Of a stretch of DNA of 64,000 nucleotides, positions 10,531 through 21,231 are shown piece after piece (the stretch's first letter is position 1; each line of letters opens with the position of its first letter). The DNA comes from Neofusicoccum parvum. Its lineage: Eukaryota; Ascomycota; Dothideomycetes; Botryosphaeriales; Botryosphaeriaceae. A program made the position numbers and the translations under genes. The stretch is from NCBI GenBank assembly GCA_020912385.1, contig CP087206.1:2604001-2668000 (forward strand), in the 5' to 3' direction. The notes under the pieces are model-generated. The model was given only the letters and a program-made list of their open reading frames with translations. It was not told the origin of the DNA and ran no database searches.

Positions 10531-12140
10531 TCATACATAGTTCAGGCTCCTCTCCCGACTCACTTCCGTCGTCGCGGTCGGTGAAATACTCCCAGTCCCA
10601 TCGTGCTGCATATCCCATTCCTCCTTCGTCTGCCTCACGATAGCCGCCCCGCTCCCTTCCGTCTCCACACTCTCCCGACTCTCCCCTCTAACCCCGCCTC
10701 CAACGGTCGTCTGATACGCCAACCCGCCCACACTCTTCATCCCGCCATCCCCCCCATTGCTGAACGCCCTCATCCTGAACACGCCCTCAGACCCCACAGC
10801 CCCGCCGCCACTCCCGCTCCCGTCCCCGTACTTCCTGTTCCTCGAGTACTCGTCCCCGCCGCCGCCGGTGCTCCGCTGGAAGCCGCTCAGGTTGCGGTTG
10901 ATGCGGCCGGCGGACCACTCGAGGAAGGGCTTGAGGGCCGGGATGCACGCGGCGATGATGGTGATGGTGCTGTGCAGGTCCGTCCACAGCCAGTAGCCCG
11001 TCTGGTCGTAGGAGGTGTCGAAACCGCCGCCGCCGCCACTACTCGCCCTGGAGACGGGCCCGTAGCCGAGGTTCTGGAGGTCGACGGCGTTGAGGCTGCG
11101 GGAGTTGTGGGAAGATGACGACGACGAGGCGGCGCTGGTGGAGCGGGCCTGCGAGGCGGCGTAGCGGGTGATGGAGGCGGCGATGACGCTGGTGGGGGGT
11201 GAGGCTTGCGTTAGCCACTGCCCTTTTTTCTTTCCCCCCTTCGACTCCACCGATCTCCGTAGAACAAACAAACGAAAAGGGACAAGAAGAATAAGAAGAA
11301 AAAGGGTTGGGAGACTCACACGACCCGCACGGCGAACAGACCCTGCACGACGGCCTTCTTGCGGCGCGAGATGCGCACGCCGCTGACGATCCAGAACGGC
11401 AGCGCGACGATGGCGGCCTCGGTCACGCAGTCGAACACGGTCACGTATAGCCAGATGCGCTCCGGCAGGCACGACCCGGCCGGGTACGCGGTCGGGTCCC
11501 ACGGGTGCGGCAGCGGGCACTGGAAGGCCACGACCAGCGAGGCCGACAGCCACCACGCGCCGATGGCGACGGCGAGCGCCCACGTGAAGAGGTGGTGGAT
11601 GCGCTTGACGGCGAGGCGCCGGAAGAAGACGGTCATGCTGATTTTGGCGGTGGCGAGGATGGCGAGGTAGAGGATGTGTTGGGCGTAGTTGGCCTACGTG
11701 GACGGGGGTGGGTTAGTTGAGGGCTGCGGATTTGGGGGGGGGGGGGGGGGGGGGGGGGGGCTGGTGGTGGGGGATGGGGAGGGGGTGGTGCTGAGGGTGG
11801 GTGGACCTTTACTCGTCTGTCGTTCTGCTGCGCGGACAGGGTGGCGCGGTGCTTGCCCAGGCCGCCGAGCTGGACGGCGAGGGCGAGGGAGATGGTGGCG
11901 CCGATGTCCATTATCTGTGCGGATGGCGGAGTGAGCGGAGCAGCTCTGCGGAGCGGTGGAGGGCCCACCGCTGCCCGGGCCGACACTTACCAGTGCGATC
12001 CCGATCATGATGTCCTCGAGCCGCAGGTCGCGCGTGGCCGTGTAGCGGATGGTCAGCCTGACAACGACGAGGATGATGGCGAGGGCCATGAGCGCCCAGC
12101 TGGCCGGTTCGATGTTCTCGACGTGTGTTTGGATGCCCAT
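10531..12140 (-). CDS. Fungal rhodopsin-like 7TM receptor (PTH11-related)
   Basis: Four exons (12140-11991, 11914-11813, 11693-11320, 11188-10531) with introns of 76, 119 and 131 nt give 427 residues. Seven hydrophobic helices can be followed: WALMALAIILVVVRLTI, IMDIGATISLALAVQL, ANYAQHILYLAILATAKI, HLFTWALAVAIGAWWLSASL, IWLYVTVFDCVTEAAIVAL, a sixth across the last splice (AVVVIAASITRY region), and STITIIAACIPALKPFLEW. This matches the integral-membrane domain of fungal PTH11-like proteins (Pfam fungal rhodopsin domain). The cytoplasmic tail of ~150 residues is Gly/Ser/Thr-rich and ends RERSLNYV. No CFEM domain precedes TM1, unlike Pth11 itself. Probable plasma-membrane sensor (family inference). 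Confidence 0.85.
11734..11760. repeat. 27-nt homopolymeric G run inside a receptor intron
   Basis: An uninterrupted run of 27 G on the plus strand (C on the coding strand) lies in the second intron of the 7TM receptor gene, followed by further G-rich sequence. Such a run is prone to replication slippage and to length error in assembly. Because it is intronic, length changes would not shift the reading frame, but they could affect branch-to-acceptor distance and splicing. Confidence 0.95.
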
Positions 12141-14938
12141 CTCTGGCGCCTGGGGGATACGAGAGTGATGGCGCGAGGTGAGGGCTGTTGGACAGGTGAC
12201 ATGAATCAGGTGTATCAAGAAGTAGCAGTATATGGGTAAAATAAGAGTGCTGAAATATATGAGGGTCCTGCCTCGCGGTTGGGAAGGTGCAGAAGAATAC
12301 AGGTGGAGGTAAATTGGGGACTGGTGGGAAAGTAGAGCAGTCAAACGCGGCGCTGCCAAGGGCGCAAAGATCCGGGTAGGAGGGAAGAGGCTGTCCGAAT
12401 GTGGAAGCTTCGCCAACTCTTATATTAAATGCCGCTTGCCGGAGCAGAGGGCATGCAGGTGGCGTGGGGCGAGAGGCGCCAATAGCAGGGTCGGGAAAGG
12501 CGATATGCAGCCATATCCCTCTCGGCAATTTGCTGGCGAGGCGGTAAACAGGGGATTAAGCACTGAAACAAACCGCACACCCGGACGGAACCTATAGGGG
12601 ACCGACCGTACGGCCGGGTCTCCCGGAGTCTCCTACCGAAAGGCAGGACCGTTGTTTGGTGGCGGCGGAGGGGCCAGGCGGCAGACAAGGATTCACTTCA
12701 GTGAGCGGAGGATGCACGACACGTGAAGATCGCCGCGCGCGTGGCAGTCAACGAAGCGAGCCGCTGCGTCTGTCCACAAGATCCGAGTGCATTGGGCAGG
12801 TGATGGGCTCTTTGCAGGCTTCTGTGACCGGAGGTCCACATGGGTACTCTGGTTGACATGTTGGGGCCCGTCAATTGTGCAAAGCCATAACGTGCTGATA
12901 TCTGAATGAGCAGTCAACGCCGAAGCTGTGGATCAGGACCTGGTAGTGCGGCTTGGGTTCTCACGTAAGAGGCTTTCGGGACCTGGTCGAAACAACATCC
13001 GCGCAAACGCCAAGGCCGGGTTCGGAGAAAGATTTGGGGGTTGAGTTCTCGAACAGTGGCGCAGGTCAGCCTTGGAGGTCAAGACGTTTCAAGAGATCTA
13101 GACAGCTGACGACAATGACCAAGATGCTCTATAAGATCAACCTTATCTGAAGGGATTAGGCGGTGTTGAGTGGGCGTGACGGGAGGCAGTGGCTGGACGA
13201 TCTGAGACATGAGGAGGAGGGTTTGGCTGAACACGGACATTGGGATGACGCGGACTTGATGGTGCCGCAATGCGGAAGGCCGCTATAATGGCTCCCGCTG
13301 TGCAACATCGGCTATGTCAGCGGATTGCCGGGAATGAGGCCTGATGGACGTCTAGACTCCGTGGAGTCAGGACTCGGGTGCATCCGTGATTGGTGTGATG
13401 GAGCCCGGGAGCGGGAGCCCCGACCCACCATTCGGCAGTTCAGCGGGAATGTGGCTGATCTGGGAGATCTCTGGCAGCACGAGCAGAGCCATCCATGCAC
13501 GCACCAATCCAAACGGCCTCGACGAGGCTCCTCCGCTCGGATGTGCGCTCGGAAGGAGGCGGTGGCTTGAGTAGCAAGGGGAACAAGGGCCGAATAGGCG
13601 AATAGTGATGTTCCTTGAGATAGTTGAGAGATGCAGGATGTCTATCTTCGTGAGACTGCCAAACGGGGCCATCGGTCCGGGAATGCTGGCATGCAGGCTG
13701 GAGCGAGATGCCAGATTCTTCAGACAACAAGAACTCAGCCTTTAGAGCTCGGAGACGACTGGAGTAGTGTGAATACGTAAAAGTGAATAGGTTCACAAGT
13801 AGAGGATTCAGTCGGATGTTTCAAGAACCCCTGCAGCGATCACAGTCGTCGTAAGCAGTGGCGCTCTTCGCTGTGATTGGCCTCAGCTCGGTGCGCGGCC
13901 AGCAGGGAGTCCAGACGTGAAAAGTTAGGGGAAGCATTGAAGAAGAGCGCCGGCCGGCATCGAGGAGGTCGTCTGGCATGGAGGCGGCTCTGCACAGCAC
14001 GTATGTACGCAACGTCAGCGCAGCGGTGCTGCCAGCAACGCGGCAGAAGCGGCCGGGTGGAAGGCGGCGGAACAGGATTCGTTGCCAGCCCACTCAATTG
14101 CGCTCGAGTGGCTCCAATGCCGTGGCGCTAACGACGTGAAGCTCCAGCGACGCCCGGCTGGCGGGAAGAAGAAAGAGCAGCAGGCAGCCGCCCCGGACGG
14201 CAATTCCAAGCCGGCGCCACGTGACAGCGTGGGGCGGACCCGTTCAGCGCGTCGATCGCCTGCTGGCCACCTGGCGAACAACACAACAACGCGGTGAGGC
14301 GCCCGAAAAAAAAACAAGACACCACGACGGAAAACCTGGAGTGCGGTTGCGGTGTCCCCGGCCGCCGGGCCCCAGCCAGGCCGCGGGCTGCTGAATCAGC
14401 CCCGCTGCGCTCAGTTCCTTGCCCAACCCCGCAGCGATCTCCATCACGACATCGCAGGCCGCGATGAGCTGGCTGCTGCTAAACTGGCCCCCCCCATGCG
14501 CCCTGACACGCACGCCCAGAATCCTCTAGCCTGCCAATCACTCCGCCAGCTCACCGTCATCATCCACAGGCGCGGGTCGCGCGCAGCAGCCAGCGCCGAT
14601 GGCGTCACAAAAAGTACACACAGAGGCGTTCAATTGATCCTGCCGTGCTGTCTGCAACCACTCGCTGCCGGCCTATACGGCACTGTCCGCCTATTTCTCA
14701 GGACGCCCACGAGCAACCGCAACCCGCGCGGGAGCACGCCATCGGGCTAGGGGACGCCCGCCGTGGACAAGCTCCAGAGGCACCCAGCTGCGCTCCCAAT
14801 CGTGCCGCTATCGTGCTGGTCCACATTTCGTCGATTACTCGCGCCATGTGTCGTGTCCCGGCGCATCATTCTCCAATGCCTTCTTAAGCCCGGCCAGCCC
14901 TCCCGTCCGCTTCTGCCTGCATCTTCCCCGCTCCCACC
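12141..14938. promoter_or_regulatory. Long gene-poor divergent region (2.8 kb)
   Basis: Between the receptor start (leftward) and the MDR-monooxygenase start (rightward). Several frames of 60-240 residues exist on both strands but none shows domain-like sequence, splice-consistent extension or biased codon use; the longest near 11.7-12.5 kb overlaps known exons in another frame. From 12.55 to 14.9 kb I saw nothing that I can support as a gene. It should hold two promoters, and a long 5' leader for the downstream gene is possible. Confidence 0.4.
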
Positions 14939-17699
14939 ATGCCCACCTCACTTGCTAGCGGCCCCTTCCTGTCCCTCCGCCACGACCCCGACTGTGGCCG
15001 CCAGAACGAGCCCAACGCGCTCAATGGCCACTCCACCGACTCATACCACTCATCCGCCTCTCCCGCGCCCTTCTCTTCGCTGAGGACAGGCCGCCCCACC
15101 AGCTCTCTGAGCTCCCTCTCCCACTCCACCCTCCCCACGCACGTCGCCAACCATGCCAACCATGCCAACGGCACCAATGGCACCCAGCAGTACACCGTCG
15201 ACGATGATTTCTTGAAGCTCGGCGCCCCCCAACAGGACGTCCTCCTCCTCCATGGCCCGCGCCAGAAATACTCGCTCGAAAAGGCCAAAGAAATCCCCTC
15301 GCTCAAGAGCGACGACGAGATCCTGATCCAGGTGCTCGCCATTGGCCTGAACCCGGTCGACTGGAAGGGCCCAGACTACAACTTCGGCCAGCCCTCGTAC
15401 CCGTGGGTCAATGGCAGGGACTTTGCCGGCTTGGTGGTCCGCGCCCCGCGCAAGCCCAGCCGCATCCAGAGCGGGGACGTTGTTTTCGGCCCCTCGACCG
15501 ACTACAGAGACATCCGCAAGGCCGCCTACCAGGAATACGTTGTGACCACCGACTACAACGTTGCGAGGATCCCCAAGGGCGTGTCCGTCAAGACTGGCGC
15601 CGCAATTGGCGTCGCTTTTGTTGCTGCCGTCATTGGCCTCGGCACCTCGCTCGGTGTCGACTTCAGCTCATTGGCCAGGGAAGCCCCTCTGGGCCCCGAC
15701 CTGTACCAATTGGTGCGCTCCGTCGACCGCAGCCACTTCCCCGACGACGTGCGCGAGGAGGTCTTTGAGAGCATTCCGTACGATGAGCGCCCCACTCGCG
15801 GAGAGTGGATTGTGATTTGGGGAGGTGAGAGCAGAAATCCAGAGAGCTGACATCTGGAACTTGCTAACTCGAGACAGGCTCGTCGACCACGGGCATTTTC
15901 GCGCTCCAGCTGGCCAAGCTCGCCGGACTCCGCGTCATTGCAGTTGCCGATGTAGCCAAGAATGGAAAGCGGCTCATCGACTTTGGCGCAGACATGCTTG
16001 TGGACCGCTTCGACCACGCCCGCGCCATTGACGTGATCCGCAGCATCACGGGAAACCAGCTGCGCTTTGCCATCGACGTGACTGGCCAGGAATCGGCCAC
16101 CCACCTGCAGGAGGTTCTCCACACCTCTGCCGCCGAGAAGCGTGCCCACCTGCTTGGATTCACTGGCCTGCCGAAGACTAAGGTAATTGACGTACAGCAG
16201 CATGCTGTTCCCATCAAGATTTTCCACACCGCATCCGTCGTGGGCGAGTCAGTCATGACTTGGCTTGAGGAGCTTCTGGTCGCAAGGACTCTGCAGTTCC
16301 CGGACGTGGAGGTTGCTGATGGAGGTCTGGCCGGCATCAACGCTGCGCTTGATAAGCTGAGGAGCGGCACTGTGAGCGGTAAGCGCATTGTTGTCCCAAT
16401 CGAAGTTGCCGCCTCGAGCCCGACCATCCCTGACGGCGTCGGCGCAACGGCTGGGGATCTCCCTTCGGACGACCTGGCGTATGCCGACCAGCTCAACTCC
16501 GACCCCGACCGCATCCAGTTTGCCTACTGGGTCCCGAACGTCTCAGGAGTAAGTTTCCATCCGAGCAAGCTGCAGATAGAACCCTAACAACCCCGCAGGG
16601 TCTCGTCATCTCCAAGATCCCGCAGAGGACCAAGTGGGATCTCAAATCCAACAAGAAATACGCCCAAACCGCCGAGCGCGTCGGCTTCGAGTACGCGCTC
16701 AGCCAGATCCGCTTCATGGCGGGTTACGGCGCGGACAACCAGCACGAGCCCGTCACCTTCAGCCAAGCGCTGCTGCACAGCACCGAGCGGCTCAAGCTCA
16801 TCGCCGCGCTCCTGCCGGGCCCGTGGAACCCGGCGGTGGCGGCCAAGCAGATCGCCAGCATCGACCACTACACGGAGGGCCGCGTGGCCGTCAACATCGT
16901 GTCGGGCTGGTTCAAGGCCGAGTTCACGTCGATCGGGCAGTGGTGGCTCGACCACGCAGAGCGCTACCGGCGCAGCCGCGAGTTCATCGAGTGCCTGCGC
17001 GGCATCTGGACGCAGGACGCCTTCACGTACCGCGGCGACTTCTACCAGTTCCACGACTACCCGCTCAAGCCCAAGCCGCTGTCGTGGCCGGGGCGGCCGC
17101 ACCCGGAGATCTTCCAGGGCGGCAACAGCCTGGACGCGCGCGAGAACGCGGGCGCGGTGTCGGACGTGTACTTCATGAACGGCAACACGCTCGACGGCTT
17201 CCTCACGCAGATCGCCGACGTGCGCGAGCGCGCGGCCCGGCACGGCCGCGACGGCCGCGTGCGCTTCGCCCTCAACGGCTTCGTCATCGTGCGCGACACC
17301 GAGGCCGAGGCCGTGCGCGTGCTGCAGGAGATCCAGGGCAAGGCCGACGCCGACGCCGTCGAGGGCTTCCGCCAGCAGGTCCAGAACGCCGGCGCCAGCA
17401 CCAGCGCCAAGACGGGCATGTGGGCGCAGTCCTCGTTCGAGGACCTGGTGCAGTACAACGACGGCTTCAAGACCAAGCTTATCGGCACCAAGGAGCAGGT
17501 CGCCGACCGCATCCTGCTGCTGAAGAGCATCGGCGTGGATATCTTGCTCACGGCCTTCCTGCACTACGACGAGGAGATCCAGCAGTTTGGCGAGACGGTG
17601 CTGCCGCTGGTGCGGCAGTTGGAGAAGCAGGGGAGGGGCAGGGACAAGGATTTCGAGATCGCGTTGACGGGGGATGTGTACCGGGAGCGAAAATATTAA
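14939..17699 (+). CDS. Fusion: MDR-type zinc-independent reductase + SfnG-like flavin monooxygenase
   Basis: Three exons (14939-15824, 15878-16548, 16599-17699; introns 53 and 50 nt with GCTAAC/CCTAAC branch sites) total 2658 nt, 885 residues. Residues ~1-80 are Ser/Thr/His/Asn-rich linker. Residues ~85-470 form a medium-chain dehydrogenase/reductase: GroES-like part with GLNPVDWKGPD and VNGRDFAGLVV, then the Rossmann part starting VIWGGSSTTGIFALQLAKLAG, like LovC/ToxD-type enoyl or quinone reductases. Residues ~509-880 form a luciferase-like monooxygenase: FAYWVPNVSGGLVISKIPQR, IASIDHYTEGRVAVNIVSGW, HPEIFQGGNS, matching dimethylsulfone monooxygenase (SfnG)-type FMNH2-dependent enzymes. No stop, and no Met in the linker, lies between the two parts, so one bifunctional chain is the direct reading. 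The pairing could couple NAD(P)H use to flavin chemistry (inference); the substrate is unknown. Confidence 0.9.
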
Positions 17700-18693
17700 G
17701 AATCCTCTGTCCTTACCGGAGCCGGAGTCGAAGGGGGACGTCGTGGTTGAGGTGGAATCCTCACTGTCTTTCCCGGAAAAGGGCGGCAAGGTCGCGGTGG
17801 AGGAAGATGGGAACTCTGAAAAGACTGCGCGCAAAGTCACTTCTGGTGCCGTTAGGAAATACCTGCGGAGGTTGTTTGGTTCTTGTTTTGGCCGCTGAGC
17901 TTTGTTCTCTCTTGTGAAATTTGGATTCGATGTGCATGATATCAATAGTCTGGGTTGGAACTCGTCGACAATTGCCAATTTTTCTGATGAGCTTGGTCTT
18001 CACTTGCAACTCGTGTCTGCATGATGTCTGGTGTATTACCAAAGCCATCTAGATGAATTCTTTAGCTGCTCATCAGCGAGAATTGTTTTGGTCGAGGTTA
18101 TTCGGTTCTCTGCGACCCACTATGACGATGCACTTCAGCGTGGGGCATCATGTGGCGCCAAGAGGGCATTGATTCTCCGATGACGCTCTGCCACTACTAC
18201 ACGATGATCTACCTTACTACGCAGTGCCACGTATCGCTATCTGGTGCTAACACATTCTATGACCGCTCTTCCTCAAGGCTATCCAACAAATCAGCATCTT
18301 CATCTCCACGTCGGTGATGCTCTTCAAGACTGTGGGGTTGCTATGCGTCATTTTGTGAGGACCTTGCGGGCTGAACCCGTATCAGATGGGCCAAGGTTTG
18401 CTGGCTGAGTTCAGGCCTACGTAACAACCATGTGACAAGGCTGTCCGTTCTGCTCCACGATCAAACAATTTCGTTCATCCAGCGCCTGAGTTTACAGATT
18501 GCCTATTGCGCGAACGAGCTCCGGAGGACCATTCCCCTCGACCAGAGCATTCCGAAGCCAACCGCAACGTCAAAAACACCCCTCCTTCCCCCTCAGACAA
18601 GCAAACCGTCAACGCAGCGGCGACAATTCAGAAAACCGAAATCCACGTCAACCGTTCATCCAACCACACATCCACCCCCCTCCCCCTCGGGCC
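17700..18693. other. Convergent 3' region, no gene seen
   Basis: About 1 kb between the 3' ends of the fusion gene and the small minus-strand gene at 18.7-19.3 kb. Frames present are short and compositionally random; no repeat was recognised. The part from 17.9 to 18.4 kb is A/T-richer. Confidence 0.4.
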
Positions 18694-19291
18694 TCACGCC
18701 CCAACATCCCTCGCCGCATCCCTCTCGCCCCCGTACCCCTGCGCCCTCCTCGCCGCCTCGCCGTCGCCCCCGCTCTCCAGTCGCTCCGCCCCGCCGTACC
18801 CGCCCTCCTGCCGCGCGCTGCCGCCGCCGGCGTGGTCGGGCGCGGTGTGGCCGCTCACGCCGCCGTGCTCGGACAGCGCCTGGCCGAAGCGGATCTTGTC
18901 GGCGGCGGAGACGTGCGTGGTGGCGGTCTTGCCGGCGCTGGCGGGCGGGGAGGTGGGGTTGTCGGAGGGCTGGGAGCCGCCTGTGGGGAGGGAGTGGTCA
19001 GTCGACTGGTTTGTTGAAGAGAAGGGAGTGGGGAGTGAAGAGGCGCTGTTTGAGGAGGTGGGCTGGGTGGGTGGGCGTACCGCCGAGTTGGCCTGGTTCT
19101 TTGGCGGGTGGGTTGGTGACGGTCTTGATCGACTCGTACCTGCGGTTCGGTTGTATCAGCAAGCAGCTCTGGTGGTAGAGAACGCGCGCTCTTGGATAGC
19201 TACGTGCTGGTATGCATGGCGAAGAGAAGTGGAGGTTAGCGTACTGCGTGTTGCGGCCGCCAGGCTCAGTGTCCATGAGGTTTGAAGACAT
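18694..19291 (-). CDS. Small conserved-looking hydrophilic protein, unknown function
   Basis: I read three exons: 19291-19245, 19139-19081 and 18980-18694, 393 nt, 130 residues. The start is MSSNLMDTEPGGRNTQ, joined to YESIKTVTNPPAKEPGQLGG, and then a Gly/Ser/Ala/Thr-rich hydrophilic tail (HVSAADKIRFGQALSEHGG, later Tyr/Gly/Glu-rich). The first intron (105 nt, GTACGC...CCGCAG) has no stop and a length divisible by three, so retention would add 35 residues without a frame change; removal gives the more protein-like join. The composition resembles hydrophilins/stress proteins, but no family is assigned. It ends TGA at 18694-18696. Confidence 0.6.
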
Positions 19292-19908
19292 GATTGATGT
19301 TTGAGAAGAGTCAAAGAATTCTGAGATCTTGAGGCAGGAAGTTTGAGGAAAGTGGGCTTGTGTGAGGAGCAATTAGTTTGAAGTCGATGAGGTGCGCGGG
19401 GGTGGAGGTTGTTGAGATGAGCTGCAGCTCCTCCATAGCTATGACGTAGGCAAGTCCCACCTCAATCCCTCCGCATCATAAACTCCTCAAATGGAAAGAA
19501 GCACATGCCATTCACGTCAGTAGCAGCGGGCGGCGCGGCACGTTCTAGGACATCGACCTCTGCATTTTCGCTATTCCACAGATGCGTGGTCTCGTGAAAT
19601 TGTGCGGTGTCATCCGCCCCCTTCGACCTATACGACCCCGGCGATTTCTGTCACTCGATCGAACACGCTACCGTCCGACCCTACCCATTCCATTTTGATT
19701 TTTGTCATGCGAAAGAAAATAACATAACCCGACTAAAACATCCCAAGCCTTTCAACCCGAGACGCCCACCGAGAAGAGATCACCTTTTCGACCTAGGCGC
19801 GCGCACGAAAGAACCCTCCGCCGTCCGTTTATCAGCAGCCGAGTAGTTCGCCGTACCCGTGGTCGTCTAAAAAGCGTCGTCGGAGCAGGAACCGAAACCG
19901 AGTCGCGT
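19292..19908. promoter_or_regulatory. Upstream region of the 19-kb gene / 3' flank of eS10
   Basis: About 0.6 kb between two minus-strand genes. A G/A-rich stretch near 19.3-19.4 kb (T/C-rich on the coding strand) fits a 5' leader of the hydrophilic-protein gene. The rest is the eS10 3' flank; no further feature recognised. Confidence 0.35.
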
Positions 19909-20858
19909 TTACTGGGGAGCGTTGCCGGCAGGGGGGGCACGGCCACGGCCGAAGCCACCACGGAACTGGGGCTGGAACTCGCCGGGGGCGCCGCCCTCCT
20001 TGCCCTCGCCAGCATCGCGGCGGCGGTAGGAGTCACGGTCACCACGGGGGGCACCACGGCCACCACCGCGCCTCTCGCCGTCGAGCATGCCACGCGGGGG
20101 AGCGTGCGAGCGCTGCTGCTTGATGTGGGTCTGGGGAACGATCTCGGCCGGGAGGTGGAGCCACTCGCGGAGGTAGTCAAGACCCTCGGGGCTGAAGAGA
20201 ATGTTAGCCGACACAAGCAGCGAGGAGACCAAGGGCCACTAACGTGAGGGTGTAGTAGTAGTACTGCCACGAGAACTGGGTCTTCAGGTATCCGCGGGAG
20301 GTGAGGGACTGGCAAGCCTTGATGACCTATTTAAAATTGTAAGCCCGATGTTCATGAGACAACTAAATTGCGATTGTTCGTGTGTGCGAGCATGTGGTGA
20401 CCGAAGGTGATCGGGGAAGAAAGGAGATATGTGGGTGTTCATGGATAATGCTGGTGTTGTTTCGTGTTTGGACGAAATATTGTTGGATTACGACTGAGGG
20501 ACATGGTAAAACGTACATAGAGGTTCTTGGTGTCAATGTCCTGGTGCTTGGGAAGGTTGAAGTCCCTGTGGCGCGCATGTTAGCCTCCACTATCCAGTAT
20601 GAAATTCTCCCGCTGCAACGCCCGTCCCAATGCGTCGCGACACTGCGCTTTCATCGTCTCTAGGGAAATACTGACTTCTTGGCGACGAGAACACCCTCAC
20701 GGAAGATGTACTCGTGGATCTTCTTGCGGTCGGCCTTGGGGATGAGCCTAGCGGAATTTTCTATCAGCCCCAGCTCTCCAGTAGCAACGCCTGACGGCGC
20801 AGTGCATCACAGTGTGGCTCTCGTAGGAGGCCGGTGCGGTAATGGGGCATGCATACAT
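19909..20858 (-). CDS. 40S ribosomal protein eS10
   Basis: Five exons: a 2-nt coding exon (20858-20857, the A and T of the start codon), then 20747-20676, 20565-20517, 20326-20244 and 20191-19909; introns of 109, 110, 190 and 52 nt. The total is 489 nt, 162 residues. The sequence reads (M)LIPKADRKKIHEYIFREGV, VAKKDFNLPKHQDIDTKNLY, VIKACQSLTSRGYLKTQFSW, YYYTLTPEGLDYLREWLHLP and PPRGMLDG, followed by an Arg/Gly-rich tail, the classic eS10 plectin/S10 domain plus C-terminal RGG-like extension. It is a component of the small ribosomal subunit beak. High intron density near the start is common for fungal ribosomal protein genes. The split start codon is inferred from AT|GTATGC and CTAG|G. Confidence 0.93.
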
Positions 20859-21231
20859 GATGGGCGACTGTGGTGGGTTAGTCCGGAGGGTGGGCTTTAG
20901 GGTTGCGGAGGCTCGTCGTCGTCGGTCGGAGGTTCCTTATGGTTTTCCAGCAGCCGATTTGGATGTGCGCGGAGCTCTCGGTTAACCCGCGCCGGCGGGT
21001 GCCAAGACTTTCCCCCGAGCCGCGCCCGCCAACCTCCCGCAACACGGCAGCGCCGCCTGAACGACATCACCACACGCACCTCGTCAGATTGCGCCTGCTC
21101 ACAACACCGCAGCCAGGTGAACCAGCCTCTTCTGCTGCTACCAAATACCACCGGAGCAGCCGCGATCACTTCAACGTCGCAAACATTCTTGCATAGCTGC
21201 AGACTTTTTGTGCCACCCACACATCACCGCC
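20859..21231. promoter_or_regulatory. Bidirectional promoter region, eS10 / Sde2
   Basis: Only 373 nt separate the start codons of the divergent eS10 and Sde2 genes, so the two likely share promoter sequence. It includes a C/A-rich stretch before the Sde2 start and G/T-rich sequence on the other side. No TATA box was obvious. Confidence 0.55.

Noticed and set aside
16584..17978. 464-residue minus-strand open frame opposite the monooxygenase domain
   Set aside because: It is the antisense shadow of a GC-rich exon: Arg/Ala/Leu/Val-rich with no motif, while the plus strand encodes a recognisable enzyme.
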